Source: Mycolicibacter senuensis (lineage in GTDB: Bacteria > Actinomycetota > Actinomycetes > Mycobacteriales > Mycobacteriaceae). From it: 64,000 bases of DNA. The stretch lies in contig NZ_QMEX01000001.1 in NCBI RefSeq assembly GCF_003284925.1, positions 124,001 to 188,000 on the forward strand. Reading direction: 5' to 3'. The stretch's first letter is position 1, and each line of letters begins with the position of its first letter. Below, in pieces: positions 43,701 to 52,508 of the stretch. Both the position numbers and the translations under genes were made by a program. The notes below the pieces were generated by a model, which saw only the letters and a program-made list of their open reading frames with translations, had not been told where the DNA came from and ran no database searches.

Positions 43701-43922
43701 ATGACGCCCACAACAGCGAGCCGGCGCACCCCGACTCACAGCGCACGCTCGACGGGGGCGACGAAGCTGTGGCTGCCCTATCCACGCCGCCACCTCATCG
43801 CCATCCATCGGTGCCCGGACTGCGGTTGGCACCCAGAAACCCAAGGGCACCACCCGGACTGCCCCGCACCCGTGGAAGCCGCAGAACCGCCCGTGCAAAA
43901 GAACGGCCGACCGCGCAGGTGA
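43701..43922 (+). CDS. small zinc-finger-like protein (73 aa)
   Basis: 73 aa from the ATG at 43701 with AGAGGAG nine bases ahead; a GTG at 43695 is too close. RCPDCGWHPETQGHHPDCP gives a Cys/His cluster likely to bind zinc. Basic ends suggest nucleic-acid contact. Function unknown. Confidence 0.6.
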   Translation: MTPTTASRRTPTHSARSTGATKLWLPYPRRHLIAIHRCPDCGWHPETQGHHPDCPAPVEAAEPPVQKNGRPRR

Positions 43923-44117
43923 CAACCCGCAACGAAGGAGTCGTGCAGCTGGAACTCCCGGCATGAGGGCGGGTCTTCGAGGTTGGCAAGACTCGGGGGA
44001 ACCTGTTGTTCGCCCGCTGATCCAGCGCAGTAGTCCGGGATCCTTCGTGTCGCCGCCGATCGTGATTGGCCGCGCGCCCTAGCGTCGAACACGAGTCACA
44101 GACGAAGGGGGACGGGT

Positions 44118-44315
44118 ATGGGCTGGAATGGCAACGCGCTACCACCGGATCCAAGCGAGGAAGGGCGCGCGGATCTCGTCGACGAGGTCCAGGTGTACGC
44201 GCACCACGGCAGCTGTCACGCCGGCATCAACGTCGAGATCGACGCACCGGCCGGAACCCGGATCACGGTGCATCTCAACGACGGGCAGATCGCCGATGTG
44301 GTGGTGCCGCAATGA
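44118..44315 (+). CDS. small hypothetical protein (65 aa)
   Basis: 65 aa; ATG after GAAGGGGGACGGGT. Strand-rich C-terminal half (INVEIDAPAGTRITVHL). A TAGCGT -10 candidate stands at 44080-44085. Stop overlaps the next ATG. Function unknown. Confidence 0.6.
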   Translation: MGWNGNALPPDPSEEGRADLVDEVQVYAHHGSCHAGINVEIDAPAGTRITVHLNDGQIADVVVPQ

Positions 44316-44521
44316 CGGCCGGTCAAGGCGACAACAAGGTCACTCTCTACCAGTTCGTCGAAGCCTATGAGGCATACGAGGGTGATGACGTCGGCCACTT
44401 CATCCATGTGTGGGAGGGCTACCTGGCGGGTGCGGACTGGCCTTGCCCGCAGAGCCGAGACGGGCTGCACTACGTGACCGCGGGCTCCTGCGACCAGTGC
44501 GGCGACAAGAACCGCGGATAG
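44312..44521 (+). CDS. small hypothetical protein with CxxC end (69 aa)
   Basis: 69 aa; ATG overlaps the previous stop. Helical, acidic, Tyr-rich start (FVEAYEAYEGDD), then WPCPQ and a C-terminal CDQCGDKN that could bind a metal. Function unknown. Confidence 0.6.
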   Translation: MTAGQGDNKVTLYQFVEAYEAYEGDDVGHFIHVWEGYLAGADWPCPQSRDGLHYVTAGSCDQCGDKNRG

Positions 44522-44670
44522 GCCAGTCGCGTTCCCGCGCACACCGGACCCCGCGCGGTGGTGTTTACCGATATCAGTCTCGGCTCGACCGATTCGGCCG
44601 TGGTCGCGCGTTTTGCAGACAAAGTTACGGATTCCGGTGTGCTGAGCTGATTGATGAGGGGTTAAAGGGG

Positions 44671-45012
44671 ATGACGCCGTTGTCGAATGCTGTCGTAGAG
44701 ACCGGTGCAGGCCAACGCAATTCGTTGGCGAGCCTGGTTGCGCAGAATGAGTCACGGGCGCAACGGGCCGCCGACCGCGAGGCCGAAAGGATTGCGGCCC
44801 TCGGCGACTTGACGGCCTACGGAGTAGCTCAGCCCCTGCGGGCCGCGGCCGAGGTGCGCCGCGACCATCGCAGCCTCACCTACCGCCAGGCCGGCGCGCT
44901 GCTCGGCGTCTCGAAGGACACCTTCGCTGGACGAGTGCGACGATTCTGGCAGGCGATCGATGCCGCACCCACCCCCTCCCGGCTCCCGGGCGTCGGAGCG
45001 ATACCCGCATGA
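44671..45012 (+). CDS. HTH protein, WhiA-like DNA-binding segment (113 aa)
   Basis: 113 aa; ATG after TTAAAGGGG. Residues 20-60 form a charged helix. From about 63, RRDHRSLTYRQAGALLGVSK then FAGRVRRFWQA is a helix-turn-helix of the type seen in the WhiA C-terminal domain. Likely a plasmid regulator; no matching operator identified. Stop overlaps a further small frame. Confidence 0.6.
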   Translation: MTPLSNAVVETGAGQRNSLASLVAQNESRAQRAADREAERIAALGDLTAYGVAQPLRAAAEVRRDHRSLTYRQAGALLGVSKDTFAGRVRRFWQAIDAAPTPSRLPGVGAIPA

Positions 45013-45152
45013 CCGATTGGAATCGCTTGCGGAGCAAAGCCATTGCAAGCTGCCGCCGAATCCCCACCCTGCGAAACGTCGACCGTGACGGCGGCCAGGC
45101 AGGCCTCGCAAGCACCCCTCTGAAAGGACCAACAGCGTGCTGCAAAAGCTAG
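45009..45152 (+). CDS. possible small coupled protein (47 aa)
   Basis: ATG at 45009 overlaps the stop of the HTH gene and opens 47 codons, basic and Cys-containing, ending inside the first codons of the MmpL fragment. The ATGA overlap is the main support. It may be noise. Confidence 0.3.
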   Translation: MTDWNRLRSKAIASCRRIPTLRNVDRDGGQAGLASTPLKGPTACCKS

Positions 45153-45535
45153 CGATGCTGGCTCTGGCTGCGCCTCGGCGGATCATCGGGATCGCGGTGC
45201 TGTTCGTGATAGGTGCGACGCTCCTTGGGCTGCCGGTGGCCGAGAGCCTTTCAGCGGGCGGCTTCTACGACCCGGCCTCGGAGTCGTCGCGGGCAAGTCG
45301 GCTGTTGATGGACACGTTCGGTCACAGCGACCAACAGCTGGTACTTGTCGTCACCGCTACCACCGGTGTCGACAGTGACCAGGCCATCGACGCCGCCATG
45401 GAGATCGTTGCGCACCTGAGGCAATCGCCCGCCGTGCTGAACGTCTCCTCCGCATGGACGGCGTGGCCGGAGGCCGCCGCGGCGATCGGAAGGAACGTAG
45501 CGCGGCGGACCCCCGGCTTTAGCTGGTGGGGGTGA
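45137..45535 (+). pseudogene. truncated MmpL-type RND transporter (N-terminal fragment)
   Basis: 132 codons from a GTG after GAAAGGA. Residues 1-120 match the MmpL start: a basic opening, first membrane helix (IIGIAVLFVIGATLLGLPVA), the AGGFYDPASESSRAS region and the periplasmic alpha/beta start. Intact MmpL proteins have 700-1000 residues and about 12 helices. The frame runs into the left end of the IS element at about 45500, so the last ten or so residues are element-encoded. No MmpL sequence resumes after the element, so the rest has been lost. Confidence 0.82.
45509..45531 (+). repeat. left-end hairpin of the IS element
   Basis: CCCCC at the start pairs with GGGGG at the end around GGCTTTAGCTGGT. 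It shares the CCCCCGGCTT core and a GGGG close with the right-end hairpin, as expected for the structures TnpA recognises. Confidence 0.55.
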
Positions 45536-45614
45536 GCGCGTCAGGTCGAGTTTGTGGTGGCACGGCTCGGGTTGTTCGGCGTGTTGAGCATAGTAGATAG
45601 CTGCGAGCTGTCTA

Positions 45615-46025
45615 GTGTTGTCGGGTGTGGGTGTTACGTTGCGGACGAATGCGAATATCGCGTTCCAGTGCGCGTATCACGTGGTGTGGTGCCCGAAGTA
45701 CCGGCGGAAGGTGATCGGCGGGCGAATGGAGACCCGGCTCAAAGAGATCATCGGCGAGGTGATCACCGAGAAGGGGGCGTGGTTGATCGAGTGCGAGACC
45801 ATGCCAGATCACGTGCATCTGTTGGTGGAGGTGGATCCGCAGTTCGGGGTGCACAAGCTGGTGAAGGCCATCAAGGGTCGTTCATCGCGGGTGCTGCGCG
45901 AGGAGTTTCCGTGGTTGAAGTCGCGGCTGCCGTCGTTGTGGACGAACTCGTATTTCGTGGCAACGGTCGGTGGTGCGCCGTTGTCGGTGATCAAGCGCTA
46001 CGTCGAGTCGCAGAAGGACCGGTGA
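45615..46025 (+). CDS. tnpA: TnpA, IS200-like Y1 (HUH) transposase
   Basis: 136 aa from a GTG. HUH motif in MPDHVHLLVEVD (about 64-73) and catalytic Tyr in IKRYVESQ near residue 129, plus the family opening AYHVVWCPKYRRK. The enzyme cuts and joins single-stranded element ends via a phosphotyrosine. Length is normal for IS200 TnpA. Its stop is followed seven bases later by tnpB. Confidence 0.93.
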   Translation: MLSGVGVTLRTNANIAFQCAYHVVWCPKYRRKVIGGRMETRLKEIIGEVITEKGAWLIECETMPDHVHLLVEVDPQFGVHKLVKAIKGRSSRVLREEFPWLKSRLPSLWTNSYFVATVGGAPLSVIKRYVESQKDR

Positions 46026-46032
46026 GCCGGCC

Positions 46033-47286
46033 ATGTTGACGGGTAGGCGGTTTCGAGTCGAGTTCACCGGCGAGCAGGAGATGTTCGCTGAACGGATCGG
46101 GTCGGTGTGTCGGGCGGTGTGGAACACCGGCTTGGAGCAACGTCGTGAATACCGACGCGGTGGGGCGTGGATGAATTACGGGCCGCAGGCCCGCGAGCTT
46201 GCCGAGGCCAAGACCGAGCATCCGTGGCTCAAAGACGTTCCGGGGCATTGTCTGCAGCAGACGTTGATGGATTTGGACAAGGCGTGCCGTACACACGGCA
46301 CTTGGAAGGTGCGGTGGCGTTCGGGGCGCTGGTGGTCGCCGGCGTTCCGATTCCCTGAGGGCTCCAAGATGGTCGTCGAGAAGCTGAACCGTCGGCATGG
46401 GCGGGTGAAGTTGCCGAAGCTGGGGTGGGTGAAGTTCCGCATGTCCCGCTTCCTGGACGGTGAGGTGATCCGGTCGGCAACCATCAGCCGGGACGGTGGG
46501 GCCTGGTTTGTGTCGTTCCTGGTGGATGACGGCCGCCAGGCCCCGTCTGCGCACTCGGTGCCGGGGACTGCGGTGGGCGTGGACCGCGGGGTGGTGGTGG
46601 CAGTAGCAACTAGCGACGGGCAGCTGTTGGACCGGGAATTCGTTACCGCCGGGGAACGCCGCCGGGCGCTGGTGCTGCAGCGGCGCCTGTCTCGCAGCGC
46701 TAAGCGGGGTCGTAACCGGGACAAGGCCCGCGCCGCGCTGACGGGGTTGCGGGCGCGGGAGCGTCACCGCCGCACGGATTTCTGCGCCCAGAGTGCGCAC
46801 CGGCTGACCGTCGGCAATGCGCTGGTGGCCGTGGAAGACCTCAAAACGAAGCAGATGACGAGATCGGCGAAAGGAACCCTCAATCAGCCCGGACGCAATG
46901 TGGCGGCCAAGTCCGGGCTCAACCGTGCCATCCTCGGCAAGGGGTGGCATCAGTTCAGCCTGGCACTGCAATCAGCGTCCCGGTATACCGGGACGCTGGT
47001 GGTGAAAGTGCCGGCGGCGTATACGTCGCAACGCTGCTCAGCCTGTGGGCAGGTGGACCCGAAATCCCGTGAGAGCCAAGCGGTATTCCGGTGCACCAGC
47101 TGCCACTACGGGCCGGTGCACGCGGACGTCAACGCCGCCGTCAACATCCTGGCCGCAGGGCTTGCGGTCACCGCCTGCCGAGAACCCACCACACCCGCGG
47201 GCGTGGTGGGGCCGTTGAAGCAGGAACCAGCAGGAAACCGCGAGGAATTACTGCTCCAACCCCGAAATGCTGCACCTGCAGCATGA
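46033..47286 (+). CDS. tnpB: TnpB, RNA-guided RuvC nuclease of IS605
   Basis: 417 aa. RuvC acidic residues are present: VGVDRGVVV (about 182), VAVEDLKT (about 267) and HADVNAAVNI (about 362). A zinc ribbon RCSACG...CTSCHYG lies between the last two. N-terminal WED/REC-type helices fit TnpB. TnpB with the omega-RNA cleaves DNA next to a target motif and favours retention of the element. All catalytic residues are in place, so it may be active. Confidence 0.93.
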   Translation: MLTGRRFRVEFTGEQEMFAERIGSVCRAVWNTGLEQRREYRRGGAWMNYGPQARELAEAKTEHPWLKDVPGHCLQQTLMDLDKACRTHGTWKVRWRSGRWWSPAFRFPEGSKMVVEKLNRRHGRVKLPKLGWVKFRMSRFLDGEVIRSATISRDGGAWFVSFLVDDGRQAPSAHSVPGTAVGVDRGVVVAVATSDGQLLDREFVTAGERRRALVLQRRLSRSAKRGRNRDKARAALTGLRARERHRRTDFCAQSAHRLTVGNALVAVEDLKTKQMTRSAKGTLNQPGRNVAAKSGLNRAILGKGWHQFSLALQSASRYTGTLVVKVPAAYTSQRCSACGQVDPKSRESQAVFRCTSCHYGPVHADVNAAVNILAAGLAVTACREPTTPAGVVGPLKQEPAGNREELLLQPRNAAPAA

Positions 47287-47329
47287 CCAGGTTGGAATCC
47301 CCCGGCTTCAGCCGTGGGGAGGACGTCAA
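47150..47329 (+). ncRNA. predicted omega-RNA (reRNA) scaffold at the right end
   Basis: In IS605 elements the guide scaffold overlaps the 3' part of tnpB and ends at the element border. By analogy it would end at about 47329 with the hairpin 47299-47319. The guide would be copied from the flank beginning GCCGTGGAGC at 47330. The 5' end is a guess. Confidence 0.4.
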
Positions 47330-47332
47330 GCC

Positions 47333-47431
47333 GTGGAGCTTCGGTACTGGGCGGAGTGGCACGCTGACCGCGCACCGGCAGGGGTCGCCCACGTCCTCTA
47401 CGAAGCCGCCGCTGCGGCGTCACACAGGTAG
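47333..47431 (+). CDS. possible small frame beside the IS element (32 aa)
   Basis: A GTG at 47333 opens 32 codons (ELRYWAEWHADRA...) ending ten bases before the GTG at 47441. The frame is open upstream into the element. It may be the tail of a host gene whose 5' part was removed on insertion. Weak. Confidence 0.25.
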   Translation: MELRYWAEWHADRAPAGVAHVLYEAAAAASHR

Positions 47432-47440
47432 GAAGGGCAA

Positions 47441-47845
47441 GTGCGGGATCTGGCCGAGACGATCGAAGCGCAACCAAACGCGATCGCCGCTGGTCGTGTC
47501 GTGGGACCATGGTTCGCTGCGGTTCTTCGCCTTCGCGACAACATCACCACGCTGGCGGACTGGATCGGCGATGTTAGCAGACGGGCCGCCGGCTGCCCCG
47601 AACCCTGCTTGGCCGCGAGAGCGGTTCGGGTCCAGGGGCGGCGCGCCCACACGGTTGAGACTTGGATGGGAGGACTTTCACTATGGCCGATATCGACTTT
47701 GGGCTTGCCTACGACTTCATCGACCCCGCAGATGGCATACCTCGCCAACTGCGGTTCGAACGCAACTGGTCCGCACCGGGGGCTCACCAGCCCTTCGACG
47801 GCACCGGCCAGCTTGTCGCTGTCGTTGCCTCGGCAGGACGGGTAG
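47441..47845 (+). CDS. uncertain frame (134 aa)
   Basis: GTG after GGAAGGGCAA. The first 65 residues look protein-like (VRDLAETIEAQPNAI, LRLRDNITTLADWI), but the frame then overlaps the better-supported gene at 47683 by 163 bases with poor composition. A frameshift or a shorter original gene is likely. Confidence 0.35.
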   Translation: MRDLAETIEAQPNAIAAGRVVGPWFAAVLRLRDNITTLADWIGDVSRRAAGCPEPCLAARAVRVQGRRAHTVETWMGGLSLWPISTLGLPTTSSTPQMAYLANCGSNATGPHRGLTSPSTAPASLSLSLPRQDG

Positions 47846-48006
47846 ATAACGGCAGCAAGCTGGCCATCAGCAGGCCCGAGGTGCAGTTCGACGCCGTCGA
47901 GGCGGCGCTGGACGGATGGCAGACGTGGGCGATGCTGGGCGAAGACAGCGTCAACTTGGGCGAGATCCGTCGCCGCATCGACGCGGCCGGACTGGGAGTC
48001 CAGTAA
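47683..48006 (+). CDS. hypothetical protein (107 aa)
   Basis: 107 aa from the ATG at 47683, with GGGAGGAC ahead; the frame opens at 47662 but that start lacks a site. Acidic, soluble; strand-rich middle (QLVAVVASAGRV) and a C-terminal helical part with SVNLGEIRRRIDAAG. Function unknown. Confidence 0.6.
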   Translation: MADIDFGLAYDFIDPADGIPRQLRFERNWSAPGAHQPFDGTGQLVAVVASAGRVDNGSKLAISRPEVQFDAVEAALDGWQTWAMLGEDSVNLGEIRRRIDAAGLGVQ

Positions 48007-48102
48007 CTCGCCGGCGCACGGCTAGCGGGCCAGGCACCGCTCACCGTTGGCCCGGACGTGCGCACATGAAGCGCTCACCCAAAGGCGCAATGGTGGTCAA
48101 GC

Positions 48103-48378
48103 CTAGGTAGCGGGGTCGGCGAAGATCCGCACGGGGCCCTCCTGGGATGCGCGGGCGATGAAGGTGTCGATGTTGGTGAAGAACACCTGCCCCCGCACAC
48201 CGTGCTCGTTGAGGTGGGGTCCGATGTTGTGGGCGATCCAGAAGGCGAAGAAGCGCCGCTGCCCAAATTCGTCGGTGTGGCTGTCTTGGAATGAGATCAG
48301 GGTTTCGTTCGGGTGTTGGAAGTCTGCTTCGGTGGGGCTGGTTTCGGCGTGATCACTTGCGGCGTCGGCGCGGGGCAT
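48103..48378 (-). CDS. hypothetical protein (91 aa)
   Basis: 91 aa from the ATG at 48378. Aromatic-rich middle (RRFFAFWIAHNIG) and a C-terminal FFTNIDTFIARAS segment. It stands alone on the minus strand between plus-strand genes. Function unknown. Confidence 0.55.
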   Translation of the reverse strand: MPRADAASDHAETSPTEADFQHPNETLISFQDSHTDEFGQRRFFAFWIAHNIGPHLNEHGVRGQVFFTNIDTFIARASQEGPVRIFADPAT

Positions 48379-48411
48379 CGTGTGGTCTCTGTTCCTATCG
48401 TGGCGAGCCAA

Positions 48412-48766
48412 CCCAAATAGATTGGGCTGGTTGCGAATCTGCCCGAGCGTCTGGTCGGGCTGTATTCAGGACAACACGCCAGGTGAGTAGTTGGTGGCAG
48501 GAAAACGCCAAGGGCAGCACCGCTATCGGCGCCGGGGTTGCGGGGCCGTGTCGGCGGTGAGGCCGCAACTATCGGGGGCCGGGCGCGTGATAGCGCCAGT
48601 GTTTGGCGGGCTTGCCGAACAGCCGTGGGTTGCGCCAGGGTGGGGGTTGTCAGTGGGCGGTTGTAGGTTCTGTGGTGTCGGACAAGGCCCCTTTTGGGCA
48701 GGTCCGGCACACTGAAGAAAATGGTCACCTCGGTCGGTAGCCGAGGTGTGAGCCCGGGAAGGGGCG
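48412..48766. other. gene-free region upstream of dprA
   Basis: About 350 bases with no credible frame. A TAGGTT -10 candidate near 48664 could serve dprA. No strong repeat was seen. Confidence 0.4.
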
Positions 48767-49693
48767 ATGGAAGTGAGTATTGACGATATTGTGTTGCGGG
48801 CCTGGGCATATCTGTCTCGGGTGAGCGACGGTCCGTGCTCGGAGCTGGTGGAATTGGCGCGTCGCGTGGGTCCGGTGGAAGCAGCCGAGCGAGTCCGCAA
48901 GGGTGAGATCACCGAGGGCCTGGCCGCCGCAACTGATGCGCGGCGGCATACCGATCACGCAGCCGAAGATTTGGCGGCACTCGAGCGTTGCGGTGGCCGA
49001 CTGATCGTCAGGGATGACGACGAATGGCCGTCGCAGGCGTTCGCGGTGCTCGACGGGGAGCCGGGTGAGACTGGTGTGCAGTGGGTCCCACCGCTGGCGT
49101 TGTGGGCGATCGGGCCCGCCCGCGTCGATGAGATCACCCGCCGGGCAGTCGCGGTTGTCGGAACTCGCGCTGCGACAAGCTATGGCGAGCATCTTGCCGC
49201 GGATATGGCCGGTGGCCTGACCGGCGCCGGCGTGGCCGTGGTGGCCGGCGGGGCCTACGGTATCGACGGTGCGGCGCACCGGGCAGCGCTGGCGGCCGAC
49301 GGGACCGCGGTAGCGGTGCTGGCCGGCGGTGTCGACGTGGCGTATCCCGCCGGCCATGCAGCGCTGCTGAACCGAATCGGTGATCGGGGCCTGCTGGTGA
49401 CCGAGTTTGCTCCCGGCGTTCGGCCAACGCGCTATCGGTTTGCGGCCCGCGGTCGGCTGGTGGCGGCGCTGTCGTCCGCAACGGTGGTAGTGGAGGCCGG
49501 AGCTCGCAGTGGCGCCCTGAACACGGCATGCTGGGCCCGTCAGTTGGGGCGGCCGGTGGCGGCGGTTCCCGGGCCGGTCACCAGTGCGGCCTCGGCGGGC
49601 TGCCATGCGCTGCTGCGCGACGGGGTCTTGTTGGCTGCTGGACCGCGTGACGTCCTGGACCTCTTGGGGCCGGGCGGCCCGACGTCCGGGTAG
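48767..49693 (+). CDS. dprA: DprA/Smf-like DNA-processing protein
   Basis: 308 aa; ATG after GGGGCG, GTG at 48773 possible. N-terminal helical region, then the Rossmann-like DprA core: AVAVVGTRAATSYG, VVAGGAYGIDGAAHRAAL, VLAGGVDVAYP and TSAASAGCHALLRDG. DprA binds incoming single-stranded DNA and loads RecA. On a conjugative plasmid it could protect or process the entering strand (inference). It lacks the C-terminal winged helix of many chromosomal DprA proteins and is shorter. Confidence 0.9.
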   Translation: MEVSIDDIVLRAWAYLSRVSDGPCSELVELARRVGPVEAAERVRKGEITEGLAAATDARRHTDHAAEDLAALERCGGRLIVRDDDEWPSQAFAVLDGEPGETGVQWVPPLALWAIGPARVDEITRRAVAVVGTRAATSYGEHLAADMAGGLTGAGVAVVAGGAYGIDGAAHRAALAADGTAVAVLAGGVDVAYPAGHAALLNRIGDRGLLVTEFAPGVRPTRYRFAARGRLVAALSSATVVVEAGARSGALNTACWARQLGRPVAAVPGPVTSAASAGCHALLRDGVLLAAGPRDVLDLLGPGGPTSG

Positions 49694-49784
49694 CTGCGTT
49701 GCGGATTGTGGCCCTCGCCGGCTCAATGTCGGCGGGGGTCGCGGCCCGTTGAGGGTCGGGTTGGTGCTGGCTGTGTGCGGGCGG

Positions 49785-50264
49785 TTACTGGACGCAGATT
49801 TTCCAGCCGTCGGTGCGCTGCAAGGGGAGGGTTGGGGCAAGATTGCCTGCTGCCTCGTTCTGCGACTCCAGGATCACCGTCGCGGTGTCTCCGTCGATCT
49901 GCACCGCGCCCACTTTGGCTCTGGTCATTCCACTGTCGGCGCGGGTCTTCTTCAGTATGTCCATGACCGGTCCGTCGGTGAACTGATTGCGCATCGCTGG
50001 GCACATCTGCTGCTTGTAGAGGTCCCAGTTCTGCGTGTTGTAGGCGTCCTGGAACGCCTGCACGGTTTGCCGGATCTGATCCTCGTCAGACGGTGGGGGC
50101 GGCGGTCCGGGGGCCGGTGGCGGCGCCGGTGGTGCGGCAATTGGTGCCGGGGTAGAAGTGTGTTCGGTGACTGGATGTCCAGCCGTCACCGACGGGCTGC
50201 AGGACGTGATCAGCATGGCTGTGACCACAAGAGGCCCGATACTGATGTGCCGGCGGATGGTCAT
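49785..50264 (-). CDS. lipoprotein with NTF2-like domain
   Basis: 159 aa. Lipobox LITSC with Cys22 marks lipidation after a short signal. A Pro-rich linker (about 38-60) leads to an NTF2/DUF4878-type domain (IRQTVQAFQDAYNTQNWDLY... MCPAMRNQF). It sits 51 bases downstream of the PknH-like kinase and is probably cotranscribed, a pairing like other mycobacterial sensor lipoproteins. Confidence 0.75.
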   Translation of the reverse strand: MTIRRHISIGPLVVTAMLITSCSPSVTAGHPVTEHTSTPAPIAAPPAPPPAPGPPPPPSDEDQIRQTVQAFQDAYNTQNWDLYKQQMCPAMRNQFTDGPVMDILKKTRADSGMTRAKVGAVQIDGDTATVILESQNEAAGNLAPTLPLQRTDGWKICVQ

Positions 50265-50315
50265 CTCGAGTGGACCTCCTGGTGGTGGTAGCAGTTCATG
50301 CTACGACTGGCTGTG

Positions 50316-52028
50316 CTACTGACGGGGTACGCGGTCACCTGTGGCTGTAACCAGCGCGGATATGTCGTTGCCGCCTGGGGGCAGGCATTGGCGGATATCG
50401 ATGAGGACGTTGCCGCGCACGTTGATGCCGTGCTGGCAGACGGCGGTGCCATCACTGAGTCTGGCGGCGGAGGTCACGGTGTCGTCGAGAACCTGGGCTT
50501 GGTCGAATTCCCAGGTCTGAGGGCCGCCGGCGGAGGCAGAGAAGGTGATTGACCGGTTAGCGCAGGCATGCCACTGGCGCTCCTGCTGCTGGAGTGACTC
50601 CACCGCGGCCATGTGATCGGGGAACGACACAACCGCCTGGACCACGCCATCTTCGGTGATCCTGCGGTTCATGGCGCGAAGGAACTGCACGGCAACGCCG
50701 GTCGTCCCATAGCCGGCATAGCCGCGCTGTTGGGCGGGAGCCCAGGTGCCGAGGCAGCTAGCTGGCTCGGCGATGGTGGAGTCGTCAAGGAAGGTCCCGA
50801 ACTCTTGTTCCAGTACCACCTCGTGCGCGGTGATGCGGTTGAGTTGATCGGCGGTCAGCAAGATCTCTCGCAACGCGGCTGGCTGCACGTCGTTCGACGG
50901 TGGCCCCAGTGGGGCGGCGGGAGCTTCGTCTCGCGAAGAAATCGTGGATTGTGCCGGTATCTGCGATGAGATGGCGGCGGTTGGCGCGGTGCGGTGGTCG
51001 CGGCCGGTCACGGTGACCGCGGTGATCGAACCCGCCAACAGTACGACTGTGGCTGCGCTGGCGGCCAGCAGCCACGTCCGCCGCGGAGGGCGTCGTTTCG
51101 TGTCGGGTAGCTGCGCAGGCGGTGGGTGCAACGCGGGCCGGGGAAGGTCATAGTGCCGGCCGGCAGGCGACTGGTTGGAAGCAAGAGCCGCGTGTGCGGC
51201 CTGAGCCAGCGCGCTCGCTGAGCTGAAGCGTCCGCCGGGATCCTTGGCCATGGCGGTGGCGATGACAGCGTCGAGCGCCGGCGGCAGGTGGGGCACGTAA
51301 TCAGTGACTCTGGGTGGGGGCTGATTGAGGTGGGCCATCATCACCGCGGCCATTCCGTTGGCCGACGAGAACGGTGGCCGGCCAGTCAGCAAAGCGAACA
51401 GGGCGCAGCCCAATGAGTAGAGGTCTGCACGGCCGTCGAGTTGTGCGCCGGATAGGACTTCTGGGGCGGCGTAGGCGACAGTCGCTAAGACCGACCCGGT
51501 CGCGGTGAGGCCGACGTCGTCGAGGGCTCTTGCGATGCCGAAGTCGGCCAGGAGGGCGCGCTCGTCTGGGCCGTTCGTGCCTGAAAGCAGGAAGTTGGCC
51601 GGTTTGATGTCGCGATGTATGACGCCGCGGGCGTGGGCGTAGTCGAGGGCTTTGGCGACGTCGGTGATGATGTGCACGGCGCGTTGCGGTGTCATCGTGC
51701 CGTGTTGCTGGGCGGCCTCAGCGTCGGTGCCGTTGACGAATTGCATGGCGATCCACAGCTGGCCGTCTGTGGTCTGCCCGCGGTTGTAGACCGAGACGAT
51801 GTTGGGGTGATCCAGGCTTGCGGCGACTTCGGCTTCGCGAGTGAAGCGGGCTCTGAAGTCGGGGTTGCGTGACAGCTCGGCGGAAAGGACTTTCAGTGCG
51901 TCGCGGCGGGGCAGTGTGGGGTTGGCTGCAAGGTATACGGTTCCCATGCCGCCGGCGCCGAGTAGGCGCTCAATGCGGTAGCCGGCGACGATTTGGCCAG
52001 GGTTGAACATCGCTACCTTGTCGGTCAT
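50316..52028 (-). CDS. PknH-like Ser/Thr protein kinase with exported sensor domain
   Basis: 570 aa from the ATG at 52028; the upstream extension to 52166 is not supported. Kinase domain 14-280: glycine loop GAGGMG, Lys46, HRDIKPAN (138-145), DFG (162-164). Pro/Arg linker, one membrane helix (about 319-341), then an extracellular domain of about 230 residues with four cysteines (ASCLGTW, WHACAN, AVCQHG, IRQCLPP), the PknH sensor pattern with two disulphides. It would pass an outside signal to plasmid or host proteins. Kinases of this class are rare as plasmid genes. Confidence 0.92.
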   Translation of the reverse strand: MTDKVAMFNPGQIVAGYRIERLLGAGGMGTVYLAANPTLPRRDALKVLSAELSRNPDFRARFTREAEVAASLDHPNIVSVYNRGQTTDGQLWIAMQFVNGTDAEAAQQHGTMTPQRAVHIITDVAKALDYAHARGVIHRDIKPANFLLSGTNGPDERALLADFGIARALDDVGLTATGSVLATVAYAAPEVLSGAQLDGRADLYSLGCALFALLTGRPPFSSANGMAAVMMAHLNQPPPRVTDYVPHLPPALDAVIATAMAKDPGGRFSSASALAQAAHAALASNQSPAGRHYDLPRPALHPPPAQLPDTKRRPPRRTWLLAASAATVVLLAGSITAVTVTGRDHRTAPTAAISSQIPAQSTISSRDEAPAAPLGPPSNDVQPAALREILLTADQLNRITAHEVVLEQEFGTFLDDSTIAEPASCLGTWAPAQQRGYAGYGTTGVAVQFLRAMNRRITEDGVVQAVVSFPDHMAAVESLQQQERQWHACANRSITFSASAGGPQTWEFDQAQVLDDTVTSAARLSDGTAVCQHGINVRGNVLIDIRQCLPPGGNDISALVTATGDRVPRQ

Positions 52029-52221
52029 GGGCGCTGCCTGCACGCATACGCCGCATTGCAGGGAAAAGGCTACCCAGTCGATGCCAGGAGATCCGGAAGA
52101 TCCCGAGGTAGTTGAGCCATGGTGGGCGGATGCGCCCCGAGAACTCGGCGGGACTCGGGTTGCCACGACCGTGAGTCGGTGCGGCCTGAGTAGGTAGCCG
52201 GCGCGCGGTGCTGGGGGGGTG

Positions 52222-52449
52222 CTACCGGGTGTTCACGGCCCAGTTGCGAACCCACTCGGCGGCGTCGTCGTCGGTGACGGAGGAGTTGAAGAAGTCGGTT
52301 CCAGGGAACGCGCGGCAAGGTTGCGGCGAGCACGGTGGGCCGGAGGCGGGGCCGCCCTCGCAGAAGATCTCGGCAAGCCGGTAGCGGCCGTCGCTGTCCC
52401 ACCCGCGGTGTACATCGCACAACTCGAAGCGTGTCCGCTGACGCGCCAT
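52222..52449 (-). CDS. small hypothetical protein (75 aa)
   Basis: 75 aa from the ATG at 52449, with TTGGAGAG upstream. [15 protein letters not shown] and cysteines in CEGG, PCSPQPC suggest a metal or disulphide fold. It follows 52509-52751 on the same strand. Function unknown. Confidence 0.55.
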   Translation of the reverse strand: MARQRTRFELCDVHRGWDSDGRYRLAEIFCEGGPASGPPCSPQPCRAFPGTDFFNSSVTDDDAAEWVRNWAVNTR

Positions 52450-52508
52450 CAGAACTCTCCAATCAGGCAGGCAGTCAACAGGCCAGGGATGAACGTCGTG
52501 GACACGGG

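Larger units (their letters stand above)
45509..47329 (+). mobile_element. IS200/IS605-family insertion element
   Basis: Contains tnpA and tnpB in the same direction, with imperfect hairpins at both ends that resemble each other (45509-45531 and 47299-47319). The right end closes with GGACGTCAA, matching the TCAA-type cleavage motif of this family. The left boundary is approximate. These elements move as single strands, leave no target duplication and insert next to a short target motif. Both genes look intact. It interrupts an MmpL gene. Confidence 0.8.

Noticed and set aside
43919..43966. 15-codon frame after the zinc-finger gene at 43701
   Set aside because: Overlaps a stop codon but is too short and lacks any other support.
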